Source: Adiantum capillus-veneris (taxonomy: Eukaryota > Streptophyta > Polypodiopsida > Polypodiales > Pteridaceae). Taken from it: a stretch of DNA of 64,000 nucleotides. The stretch covers positions 10,921,648-10,985,647 of the forward strand of contig CM043968.1 in the NCBI GenBank assembly GCA_014529385.2, in the 5' to 3' direction. Positions 35,446 through 46,200 of this stretch are shown here, one piece after another (position 1 is the first letter of the stretch; each line of letters opens with the position of its first letter). The position numbers were made by a program, and so were the translations under genes. The notes beneath the pieces are model-generated. The model was not told the origin of the DNA, made no database searches, and saw only the letters and a program-made list of their open reading frames with translations.

Positions 35446-36818
35446 AATCCCCCCTGAAGTGATGTGGTGAATGAGAGCTGGCACATGAGTAAAGGGAAGT
35501 GCCATGCCCTGAGGACATGATCAGTCCACAAAGGGGAGTAAGCCCAAAGCTTTGCGGAAAGCTTCACGCTTCTCACGAGACAATGCCTTTGTGAAAAGAT
35601 ATGCAAGGTTGTCCTGTGTTGGCACATAAGCCAAGCTGATCTCTCCTGCTGAGAGCCTCTCCCTGACATAGTGGTAATGCACCTCAATGTGCTTTGTACG
35701 AGCATGAAAAACTGAGTTTCTCGCAATTGCCAATGCGCTCTGACTGTCAGTGTAGATAGTGTTGGTAGTGTCCTGTCCACACCCAAATCAGCCATAAGGT
35801 GTTTGAGCCATACACACTCAACCGTAGCTATGAAGACTTCCCTGTACTCAACCTCACAATTCGAAGATGCCATAGTAGATTGCTTCTTGCTCAACCATGA
35901 TATACATGAACTGCCAAGCATGAAACAAAAACCACTTGTGGAAACTCGTGTGTAAAAACAACCAGCCCAATCTGAGTCCGAAAAAGCATGTAAGTCTGGC
36001 GGCAATGATCCCCCCTTGGGATAAAACAAGCCAAGATGTAAAGTGCCACTAAGGTAGTGGAAAATCCTATTGACAGCCTGCCAATGCTTAGACCCTGGGC
36101 TATGCATAAATTTGCTGACCTGTGAGACTGCAAATTGAATATCTAGCCTCGTGTTGCATACATAAATGAGGCAGCCAATAGAAGTTTGGTAAAGAGTGAC
36201 ATCAGCAGGATCCCCAGCATCATGTAGACTCAACTTCAAACCTGTTTCCATGGGAGTGGCAATAGGTTTGCAATCCTCAAGTCCAAACTTACATAGAAAT
36301 GTCTCTATGTAACTTTTCTGACACAAGGCAATACCACCATCACACTGCTTAAACTGTATACCCAAGTAATGATGCAATAGCCCCAAATCTTTCATCTTGA
36401 AAGTAGCATTCAAATCAGCCTTAAATTCAGCAACATGTCTCTCATTTGGTCTAGTGATCAGCAAATCATCGACATAAATAACCACAATGAGAAGTACATC
36501 ACCCTCACTCTTTACATACAATGTGCTTTCTCTTGGACTGTTAGGAAAGCCTCATTTAACCAAATGAGTGTCAGCTTTCTCATACCAAGCACGAGGATAA
36601 TGCTTCAACCCATACAAAGCCTTCTTACATCTGCACACTTTGTCCTCTTGTCCTTTTATGACAAAACCGCGAGGCTGCGTTACATAAACTTCCTCAAATA
36701 TGTCACCATTCAAGAAAGCAGTAACAATGTCTGAATGATGTACATCCCAACCAAAATGAGCTGCCAATGCACATAGAAAACGCACAGTACTCATACGACA
36801 AGTGGGAGTAAAAGTCAA
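35424..36818 (-). pseudogene. Copia A copy 2 reverse transcriptase and RNase H
   Basis: 36818-36552 encodes FGWDVHHSDIVTAFLNGDIF and CRCKKALYGLKHYPRAWYEK. 36521-35740 follows after a short break with VIYVDDLLITRPN (YVDD), LHHYLGIQFKQ, DSDWAGC, NCEVEYREVF and the RNase H end. A frame change near 35775 splits the last part, and 35733-35521 gives TKHIEVHYHYVRE and the C-terminus. The upstream edge at ~36815 has a short deletion relative to copy 1 that shifts the frame at the RT palm entry. Confidence 0.9.
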
Positions 36819-38341
36819 TCAATGCCTTTTTGTTGTGCATAACCCTTTGCAACAAGTCGAGCCTTATGGCGATCGATCTCACCATCCGGCTTGCGTTTCA
36901 ACTTGTAAACCCACTTTGTACCAATGGCCTTTTTTCCTGGAGGCAAATCACATGAAGTCCATGTGTCATTTTCTATAAGTGCATCATATTCTGATTGCAT
37001 GGCATCCATCCAATTTTTTGAATTTTGTGCTTCATCAAAAGACAGAGGCTCCTCAACATCATGTAAGCGAGACACAGCCAAAGCATAACAATCTGATGCA
37101 TAACATGCATGGTGAGAGCCTGAAAAAGTACGACTAGACAAAGGTGTATCCAATTTACTGTCACGCAAAGTGTGCACCAGCCATTTTGGCATACCTCTAG
37201 CCTGCTCATTTTCAGCCCTTTCCTCATCAAGTACATCATGTACATCTGCATCAGTAATAGGCTGATCTAAAACATTTTCAGAAACCCCCATAGGCTGTAC
37301 ATTTGCCTCATTGGAAATTACATTCGTATTTCCACCACTGAAAAGAGGCAACAAAGTGTCATAAATGTTCTGTGAGCTTACATTACTGTCTCTAGTACAT
37401 GACAGCAAGGGTTGAACAAAATCTTCCACAAACACTACATCCCGTGAAACCAGAATACATTTTGTTTCTGGATGATACAACCTGTAACCTTTACTTTCAA
37501 CACTATAACCAACAAAAATACATTTGACAGCCTTATCATCCAATTTTCTACGCTGTGTTTGTGGCACCAAAGCATATGCCAAACAGCCAAAAACATGCAT
37601 GTGCTCAACAGAAGGCTTTCTATCATGCCATGCTTCATATGGAGTAATAGACTGCAAAGCTTTCGTACGACACCTGTTAAGTACATAAGTGGCACACATG
37701 ATGGCCTCAAGCCAAAAAGAATGCGGCAAAGCTTGTCTTTTGACCATACATCGTGACATTTCCGTAAGTGACTTCTTTTTCCTCTCAGCAACACCATTTT
37801 GCTGCGGTGTATAAGGCACTGTACATTGGTGTTTTATCCCATGACTAGCGAGAAATGCATGAAATTCATGAGACATATACTCCCCCCCTCGATCGGAACG
37901 GAGGGTGCCCATAGTACATTTCGAGACATTTTCAGCCATAGCTAGAAATTGTTTGAAGCACATAAAAACTTCGGACTTCGCTTTAAGCGGAAATACCCAT
38001 TCATGCCTGGAGTAATCATCAATGAAAGTCATGAAGTACAGGTAATTGTCCAAGGACGGAGTTTGCATGGGCCCACAAACATCACTATGCACAAGCTGCA
38101 ACCTGCATGTGGCCCGAACTGAACCATCCTTTGGAAACTTCGAACGTTGCATCTTACCCAGAATACAGCCTTCACAAACATGTTTGACAGGTGCTTCAAG
38201 AGGCGGCAAAGAAGCAACCATATCAGATTTTTGCAAACGCAGCAAACTGGTAAAATTTCGATGACCAAAACGTGCATGCCAAAGTTTTGCATATGAAATA
38301 GCCCTTGAATCGAACAACAGATTGCAAAATTTTTTCCACAC
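36815..38341 (-). pseudogene. Copia A copy 2 integrase through RT start
   Basis: A 508-codon frame. It has LWHARFGHRN and CEGCILGKMQ (zinc region intact), FIDDYSRHEWVFPLKAK (first Asp), LRSDRGGEYMSHEF (second Asp, with the 12 residues missing in copy 1), YTPQQNGVAERKKKS (Glu), and the integrase C-terminal domain with FGCLAYALVPQTQRRKLDDK. It continues into RT with NDTWTSCDLPPGKKAIGTKW. This is the longest uninterrupted pol segment of family A here. A frameshift near 38330 separates it from protease. Confidence 0.92.
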
Positions 38342-38990
38342 TTGTCATACAACGTGAGCTTATACAGCCCACGACACAAAAGGCCAGATGCAACAATTTC
38401 ATCACCAAAACTGAGATCATGAATTGTACATCTGTCATCCACAAATTTGACTACAAGTCCAAGTCTAGCAAGTGCGGATACAGACAAGAGATTCTTCTTG
38501 ATCCCAGGTACATAAAGTGCATCAACAAGTGTGAAGGAACTGCCATTAGCAGTAGTGAGCACAATCTTTCCAACTCCCTGAACTGGATAAGAGGCGTTGT
38601 TGGTACAAGTGACTGAATTCCCATGAGGGACAGCCTCGAGAGAGGTAAACAATTCACGATGTGAGGTAATGTGCTTTGTAGCACCACTGTCGAAATACCA
38701 CACATGTGAATCTGCAGCAACTGACAAGCATGCATCATGGACAGCAGGATTGTAAGTGCACTCTGCGCTAAAAGCCCATTCTGCATCAACATCAGCAACA
38801 CAGTCTCCTTTCACAGAAGACTCAACAATGGCTGCATTTGTAGTGCAACCAACATTTGCAGTGGAACCACCCTCTTTCTTCTTAGCCTCTTTGGCCTTCA
38901 ACTTAGGACACGACTTGATCAAGTGATCATTGGCTTTACAATAATGGCCCAAAAATAGGAGAAACAAAGCGGGAACAACACGTGCTATGT
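38342..38990 (-). pseudogene. Copia A copy 2 protease with gag zinc knuckle remnant
   Basis: The minus-strand frame 39198-38029 covers it. It includes the zinc knuckle remainder HYCKANDHLIKSCPK (first Cys lost at the deletion edge near 38946), a Lys-rich linker, and the protease active site WYFDSGATKHITSHRE (intact DSG). Leader sequence joins directly to the knuckle, showing that the main gag domain was deleted. The break shares a few bases (GGC/GCC) with both edges, as expected for microhomology-mediated loss. Confidence 0.9.
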
Positions 38991-39266
38991 AGCACAAACC
39001 GTAGAAGACTATAAGGCACCTGTTATGCAGAAAACGGCACTGAAAAAAATTCTGCACAAAATGACGAAATAGCCTGTGCAATACTGCCTGTAGTGGAAAC
39101 GGAGGCCGAAATGAGCCCAAATAAACAATATGAGCTGACCAAGCTCTACAAGCTTTCCAAAAATATTTATCAACCTGCGAACGCTCGCCAAAGCTCACTA
39201 AAATCGGAGAAAGTGAGCAGGCGTGTACTAGAGCAGCTGGCGACTAAGCCCGGGAGGATGCAACCT

Positions 39267-39278
39267 GCTCTGATACCA
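39267..39278 (-). promoter_or_regulatory. Primer-binding site, initiator tRNA-Met type (copia A copy 2)
   Basis: GCTCTGATACCA, 2 bp inside the 5' LTR, the same as in copy 1. Confidence 0.93.
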
Positions 39279-39280
39279 AT

Positions 39281-39508
39281 TGTTGGAATTAGGGTTGCAG
39301 AGAAATGCACACAGCTTGGAGAAGACGAAGGAGGCTCAAGGCACACAATAGAGAGTGTATTACTTAGTGTGCAATGGAAGAGATAGCTAGCTGTAGAGTG
39401 ATGGGCGTATATACAATGCTCGGGGGTAAAAACCTCCTAAAGAGGGAAAAAATGCCCCGGCAGTCCTAGTGTGTTCACACACATCACTACCACATGTATA
39501 TGGTAACA
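39281..39508 (-). repeat. Copia A copy 2, 5' LTR
   Basis: 228 bp, same ends as the 3' LTR at 35218-35445. Confidence 0.95.
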
Positions 39509-40356
39509 ATTGATTGAAAGCCACGAGCTAATGCAAAAGGAGTTAGCCTCCTATAAGCAATTGGTAGTATACAGAGAGAAGAGTTCAACTAGAATTGCTT
39601 AGTGGAGAGATGAGTGGCTTAATGCCGTGCAGGGTCAGTTGACTGAAATGACTACTTTGAATGCCACTTTGGAAAGCAGTAATTGGGTTTTGTTGAACAG
39701 AGTTACAACATGTATAAAAGTAAAAGAGAAGATTAGAGAAATGTCAAAGAGCTGTATGTGGAGGGATGGTATCTGGCTTCAAGTGATGTGGAGAAGATGA
39801 AGGCTCAAATGAGGGATTATATGAAAGGTGTTTGGGAGCACATTAAAGTTAGAATGTATGATGTGGTCAGTAAACCATATCAAATCTTTGCAGTAGAGGA
39901 AGCAAAGGAGGAGAACTTGTTTGTGTAGAGGCAATATGATAAATTGAAACAGCAGTATGAGGAATTGCAGAAGCAGTTGGACCAGCAGAAACATTATCAA
40001 TTTGAAAAATTGCATACTCAGGGTGATACTATGATGTTATATAAAACTGAAACTGAAGTTTAGGCACAGACAACTGAAGATGTAGTTATAGTTAAAGTTG
40101 TAGATGAAGAGGAAGATGATGAAGGTCGACACAGCAACTTAAAGATCCAATACTGATTATTGTTGACGATATACTCACTAAGGAGAATACTGAGGTTACA
40201 AAGGAAGCAACTGAAGCTGAAGTGGATGTAGGACTTGGTGGAGATGGCAAGGCAAGTGTAAATGAAGGAGAAAGTACAAAGGCGTAGCAGATTGAAGTTA
40301 AAGATCATGTTGATGTTGATATTTCTGATCAAGGGATGGGTTCTCACAATATTTGA
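39509..40356 (+). pseudogene. Post-integrase accessory ORF, second part
   Basis: This continues the frame interrupted by copia A copy 2. After one target-site copy the reading register is kept and encodes ESHELMQKELASYKQLV, then stops at about 39600 and changes frame. 39600-40060 shows further helical, Glu/Gln-rich text in broken frames (LKQQYEELQKQLDQQKHYQ around 39945-40005). 40060-40356 is Asp/Glu/Val-rich and ends with TGA. The composition suggests one long coiled-coil protein now split and decayed. Confidence 0.5.
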
Positions 40357-41035
40357 TAAACATTGCCCACCAAGTGTGCCAGGTGTTAGTGCCTAATGTG
40401 TCAGGGTACTTATCTTTTTGGATTGTAACTAAGGTCTTAGTTTTAAACCTTAGGGGCTTGTTTACACAAGTGTCTGATGCTTAGATAGTTTGAAATACCC
40501 AAATTGTGTTATGACGTGTAGCAATTTTTGGATGTAACCAACAAGCAATTTGCAGTCTTCATGTAGTCGTACTGCTATTTTGGGTCTGTATTTTGATGAC
40601 AATGATGAATTCACAATGAAAAAATACCTTCTATCTCTCAATCATGGTGTCTATTGTTCATATGCTTTACAGTTCTATGAATTAATATGCAATCTCATGT
40701 AGTCGTTTTCCTTTATATTGCATGTTTCTTGTACTGAATACATGTTAGGGATGTGAGTCCCTAACACTGTGGACATAGCTATTTTGGCCTAATTTGCCAT
40801 CATCTAGTGTATGCATGCCACTTGGAGTACCTAATGGATATTTTCATGCCAATCAGAGGATACTTTTTTTACAATACACAAAAATAACATATAAATAGTT
40901 AATACAGATCACTAATGATAAAGTTTTTACAAATTGCATGGTCACTGAACATGATCAAAACAGTAACCTGAAGTTGCAAAAGATCATGGACAAGAAGAAG
41001 TTGAGATGATTTTCATTTAAAAAGGTTGTACAAGC
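40357..41035. other. Possible LTR of the interrupted gypsy element, and spacer
   Basis: T-rich DNA without coding. It ends its first half in a perfect 9 bp inverted repeat at 40743-40766 (TGTTAGGGA, loop TGTGAG, TCCCTAACA). The TG start and CA end and the position after the accessory ORF suggest a 3' LTR, but no partner LTR was found. Confidence 0.4.
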
Positions 41036-42165
41036 TTAACTATCTTTTGACAGGAGGCGCTTTGCGCTCTCTCTACAACATTCTTCAGCATTGGGTAGGA
41101 TGGATGTAAGCACATAGTCAGCTATGGCTTGGGCATTGTCAACCTCTAGGGCTTGACTAAGTGCTATGTATGTCATGAACTTGCCATGAAAACCTATGAC
41201 AAAAGTGGCAATTGCAAGGGATTTTTCACCCGAATAATTACATGGGCTGTTTGAGGGATGGCAGCTAAGCATAGGAGTTTGCTAGCGACCTTAAGCACCC
41301 ATAAAGCAAAATGACCATTGGGGGAGAAATCCTTGTGTATGATGCACACATATTGCATTGGTAGTTTGCCAATATAGTGTGCAAGAGCTGCCTAAGGCCT
41401 AGAAATCATGCGCTCCCCCCTTCCGGCTAGCCCACATGTCCATGTCCAAAACATCCTGCAAAAATGGAATTAACTAAATGCAAAGAAGAAAGGTATAATT
41501 CTCAACGTACAAGATGCTTAGAGTTATCTCTTGTTGCTTATCCTGATCATCCATAGTTGGTGTGGCTTCAAGGTTAATAGAGGATTCGCTCTCATCAACT
41601 TTGCAGGGGCTGTGCAAACTAGGAGAGTCAAGGCGGATAAGAGTTTTGTTGGCAACAACCTTGGCTTGTGTTGCAACAAACTCCTTGTCCATGACATGAC
41701 TCTGCTCTGCATTGAGAATATTTGTTGTCACCAGTGCAATTGTGTCAACAATAGAGTTCCCAATGGAAGCAACTTGTTATTTGTAGGTTCTCGTGTAGAA
41801 TCAAGGGAGAACTCCATCTTGGTGCATATGAGGCTTAGGCACTCATCTAGCCGAACACTAAAAGACTTTTCTAGATCATGCAAGAATAAGTATTCTTCAT
41901 CTTCAATAATTATGCTGCTGAGGGTGGTTGATCTCCACTTTGGGTATTGCTGCAGGGTCATGGTTGTCGGGGTCAGACACCTTGGAAGTGCCAGCAATCT
42001 GCTCTCTCACTGCAATTGCCCCTTCCAAGCCGTGGGGATATTTGGCGGCTTGCAGTCTTTGCTCACTCTGGACATCTATAATGGCTTCAATATCTCAAAC
42101 ATTCTCATGCCAATCTTGCAATCTGGATGTTTTTTCTTGAATCTACAAAAAGCTTCTCCTTAGTG
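41036..42165 (-). pseudogene. Unrecognised minus-strand coding relic
   Basis: Several minus-strand open segments follow each other in shifting frames: 42120-41930, 41997-41728, 41731-41474 and 41272-41036. Visible pieces include AAKYPHGLEGAIAVREQIAG, EDEEYLFLHDLEKSFSVRLD, SHVMDKEFVATQAKVVANKT and AQAIADYVLTSILPNAEECC. They read as ordinary soluble helical protein and not as low-complexity noise, but no family is recognised. Overlaps and shifts could be frameshifts or unseen introns. It may be an old host pseudogene or a TE-borne gene. Confidence 0.4.
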
Positions 42166-42503
42166 AATATCACCTTCAAAGCTTGTTACCTCCTTTGATT
42201 AAATTTGATAGATTACAAGCAATTGTGTAGGTAGGGAGCTCTGTGTCTGAGGTCAATGTTTTTCCAAGATGGGATCATGAAGACCAAAAACATTACCTCC
42301 TTGATTATACTTTGTCCTCTGCTTACCACATTCTACGTTCAGATGACTGTTTTTATGTTTTTTAAAGTTTAGAAAGAAGTGAAGATGATCATGATGATTC
42401 AATCTGTGCTACACCATGCAACAAAAGTTTAACCACTACATGTAAACATTGATATATATAACATATACATATATAGATGGTATATAATAGTTAATAATGT
42501 GTA

Positions 42504-42577
<74 letters not shown>

Positions 42578-44100
42578 GTACTCATTGTTATTATTGTAAA
42601 ATATAAAGATATGATAGGTTTTTATATGACTGATTTTGAAGGAATGTGAAAGTGGCATATGTTAACATAAAAATTTGAAGAATGAGTTCATTCAAGTGTA
42701 TCTTAATGATTGAGACTGTGCGTATCTTAAATAGAAAATATTTCAAATCCATCTAGAGAAATTTTCAATGAATGCATTAACTATTTAGAGCTATATTCTT
42801 TTGGGCTTTTCCTATAAATAGTTTATGTTCTTTTATAAGTTAACATTGCATACGTAAGGAGTGAGTAAGAATCAAAAAAGGAATAATTGGTCAAAATGTA
42901 ACTTCCAAGTGCATTTTTTTATAAAGTAGGAAAGAATTGTTTGGGTTAAAACTGGTTGAATTAGGAAAGATATGATTGATTATCCTTAAGATAGCTGTCT
43001 CAAGACACCTCCGACTCTTTGGTATAAATTGATGATAATGATGGCTTTCTAGCTACGGATAAGTCGATTACCCCATGAACGATGAGTTTCTACTCCGTGT
43101 CATGTCTTGATGTTTCTACATAAGTTAGGATACCGTTTTTTATCCTAGGGGAGCCGCCCGGTTTTATGGGCAACTGGTTTGGTGTATGGGCACCCGGAAC
43201 CTTGGGTGGGGGTTTATCCACTCCGGATTGTGAATAAGGAATGGGTGCCGTTTTTTCACCCTTAGATGGTCTTGAGACAAGAAGAGTACTAATCATGGTT
43301 ATTATGGACAATGTTTTGATTGACAGTACCCTGTCTTAAGTTTAAAGATGTCTGTTTGTTAAAATAATGCTTTACAATGCTGTCTTTAATACTTGATTGA
43401 AGGAGTTACTGTGACGAAAAGTTAAAACAAACCATTATTTTAAATGTTAAAACAATGTGATAGTAATTAAAAAATAAATGAATCATGTGTGAGTGCGGGG
43501 TGGTAAGTGGGGATTGACTAAGGTTGTCAATCATGGACGGATGGACCTGATTAGTCGGGTAACTATCCATCCCTGCGCACTAAAACATTTAAAAAACTTC
43601 TTCACTTGGAAGAGGAATTTACCAGCGGCTGTGCCCTCACACATGTTAGGGGGAAAAAAACATTGGTTGAGGATACCTTAGCCAAAATTGTGGAAGTTAT
43701 AGGGCCGAAATAGTTTTTTTTGACTTTGAATACGTTGTCCCATTTCCGCTACGAGACAGGACTAGGTCTTCTTCTAAGGCTATAGACCCAAGCCATTGTC
43801 AATGTTAAAGGTCTATTCCTTGGATTTTTCTTATTTAGAGACTCTGATTTTTATCAGACCTAGAGACCCGTCAAGGATCCCATCCCGATCTAGGTATAGG
43901 CGGGTTGGGGATCTCAAAGATTCGGGCCAAGTCAAAGCATAAGAGCCTTTTTAAGAGAGGCACTACAACCAATAGGAAACAAAAATTTCCTTCCTATCCC
44001 AGCCAACCCAACTAAGAAACCAGAGTATCCTTTATACCAAAGCCCGCTGCCCAACCCCAATCACCACCGTGTTTTGTTTGTGTGAATGCCCTTCCAATCA
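42166..44100. other. AT-rich spacer with a microsatellite
   Basis: No gene recognised. A compound TG/TA repeat lies at 42508-42574. 43120-43270 is GC-richer with CCGCCCGG and GGGTGGGGG blocks. Text of this kind (stops in all frames, promoter-like GC islands) also occurs at 50.8-51.4 kb and may be LTR-derived. Confidence 0.45.
42508..42574. repeat. Compound (TA)n(TG)n(TA)n microsatellite
   Basis: TATATATA, then about 9 TG units, then about 18 TA units. Confidence 0.95.
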
Positions 44101-44116
44101 CTCAAAGTGGAAGGCA

Positions 44117-44760
44117 AATCTAGTGCTATCAGTGCCTCAAATTTGGTCATAAGAAGACCCAATTCCCTAAAGGGGATGACCCTAGTAATTTGAGCCCCCA
44201 TGTTAACCTTCAAAATTCACCCAGATAGGGGGACAAATTCAGAAACCTTGGGGCAAGAGGAATAAATCTAGCATAAGCAAGATCTGCTCCTAAATTCATT
44301 CTCGCAATCAGAAGCCAACCAACAACTCACCTAGAACATCCGCTGTGAACTTTGTTTTAGTAAAGGATGAGATAGAGGAACACGCTCACATCCATGCTGC
44401 CTTGGATCCCTATGGCCAAAAATGACAATTCTCCATTCTTGAGACTAAGGGATAATCTGAGGGTTAAACCTCTTTCCTTTCCTATTGATTTTGGTAGGTC
44501 ACATTCATTTTTTTCACCTAACATTGTAAAAAGGTTGCAAGTTCCCTCTCAACCAATAGGCCATAAGCTATGGGTTTCTTTAGCAAGGGAATACACCATC
44601 TTGATAGATGAATAGACGATAGGTCTATCCTTTCAACTAGAAGGCCATTCAACCCAACAAAGATTTAGAATCCTAAAGATTGGCGAATTTGAAGGAATCC
44701 TAGGGATGGATCGGCTAAGTAGAAATAATGCAAACATACATTGCAGTGAAAGGAAGCATT
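44117..44760 (+). pseudogene. Chromovirus gag zinc knuckle and protease
   Basis: 44123-44165 encodes CYQCLKFGHKKTQF, a zinc knuckle whose last Cys is Phe. 44464-44615 encodes a protease core with FPIDFGRSHSFFSPNIVKRL, where the D-S-G active site reads D-F-G. 44640-44760 continues with RFRILKIGEFEGILGMDRLS, the conserved C-terminal LGMD motif, after a stop at 44613-44615. Two key residues are changed, so both functions are probably lost. Confidence 0.75.
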
Positions 44761-44889
44761 TCTTTTTCAAATTCAAAGGGTGAACAAGTTTTGGTGCTAG
44801 GTAGAGCTTAAAAATCTCCTTTGATAAAGAAGGGATCACCAATCTATGTTATAAACTCAATAAACCAAAAATAGATAAGAACTTGAATG

Positions 44890-46200
44890 GCTAGAGTATC
44901 AAGATATTTTCCCTAAAGAATTGACAAATCTTCCCCCGCCTAGAGAACTAGAGCACAAGATCGAGCTAATTCTTGGTGCCCAGCCAATAGCTAGGGCACC
45001 CTACATAATGTCACCTTCTCAATTCATAGACCTGAAGAACCAGTTGACTCAGATTTTATAAAAAGGCTTCATCAGACCCAGTGTCTCTCCTTGGGGAGCT
45101 CCTTTGCTCTTCCAAAATAAGAAAGATGGGACGTTCAAACTTTGCATAGATTTTTGAGGCTTGAATCAGTGCACTGTCAAGAACAAGTACCCCTTGCCTC
45201 GTATAGACGAGCTACTCAATCAACTCGGCAGTGCTAGATATTTCACCAAGATTGATCTTGGATCAGATTATTACCAAGTGGGGATAAAAAAGGGAGATAT
45301 TCCTAAAACAACTTTCAATACAAGGTTTGGACATTATGAGTTCATCGTCATGCCCTTTGGCATGACCAATGCCCCTACCACATTTAACCGTCTCATGACT
45401 GACCTCTTCAGGACAGAGCTAGATGATTTTGTTCTAGTCTTCTTTGATGACATCCTTGTGTGTTCAAAGACCGGAGAAGATCATGAATGACATGTATGCC
45501 ATTTCTTGGAAATTCTTAGAAAAGTGCAACTCTACGCCAAGCGAAGCAAACACTCTTTCTTTGTAGAGAAGGTTTCATATTTGGGAATATAGTCTCTGGG
45601 GAAAGTCTCTCTCCCAACCCAGCTAAGGTGGAAGATGTAGTTCAATGGCCCATTCCCAAGTCTGTTTTGGAAGCTCCAGGATTCCTTGGCCTCACATGAT
45701 GGTGAAGAGTATTTATAAAAAACTATGCACTCATCGTAGGCCCTCTTACTAAACTCACCAAGAAAGAGGAAACATTTATTTGGTATGATAAAAGTGATAC
45801 GACCTTCAACAAATTAAAGGAAATCTTGGCCAGTGAAACTGTCCTCAAACTCCCAAATTTATGAAAAACCTCTAAGGTGATAGTGGATGCTTGTATACAA
45901 GGTACAGGTGGGATCCTACAACAAGAAGACCATCCCATAGCTTATGAATTACAACAGCTTACCCACCCATGACCTTGAGTTACTAGCTATGGTTCATGCC
46001 TTCAAAAAGTGGCAACACTATCTGTTAGGTCAAATGTTTGAGCTTGTTACTGACCAAAAAAGCCTTAAGTGGATTTTAACCCAGCCAAATCTCAATATGT
46101 GACAAAGGTGATGGGTTGAATTCCTACAAGAATTTACTTTTGAGATCAAATTTAGACCAGGCAAGGAAAATCAAGCTGCAAATTCTCTAAGTCGATGGGT
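44890..46200 (+). pseudogene. Chromovirus reverse transcriptase and RNase H
   Basis: RT motifs in order: [64 protein letters not shown] and the catalytic [11 protein letters not shown] (to 45490). Stops lie at about 45058, 45152 and 45488. 45540-45960 is heavily frameshifted. 45960-46200 recovers RNase H with THDLELLAMVHAFKKWQHYL, TDQKSLKWIL and KENQAANSLSR. Confidence 0.88.

Larger units (their letters stand above)
35218..39508 (-). mobile_element. Ty1/copia element, family A copy 2
   Basis: A 4,291 bp minus-strand element with 228 bp LTRs differing at about 11 positions. It is a clear relative of copy 1 at 14918-20054. It is shorter mainly because about 0.88 kb of gag is deleted. The flanking 5-mers are GTTGA (35213-35217) and ATTGA (39509-39513), a near-perfect target duplication. 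It lies inside the accessory ORF above. Protease and integrase motifs are better kept than in copy 1. Frameshifts occur near 38330 and 36815, and a stop near 36522-36552 lies in RT. Confidence 0.95.

Noticed and set aside
43090-43311. Minus-strand proline/glycine ORF
   Set aside because: It has no motif and reflects a local GC-rich block.
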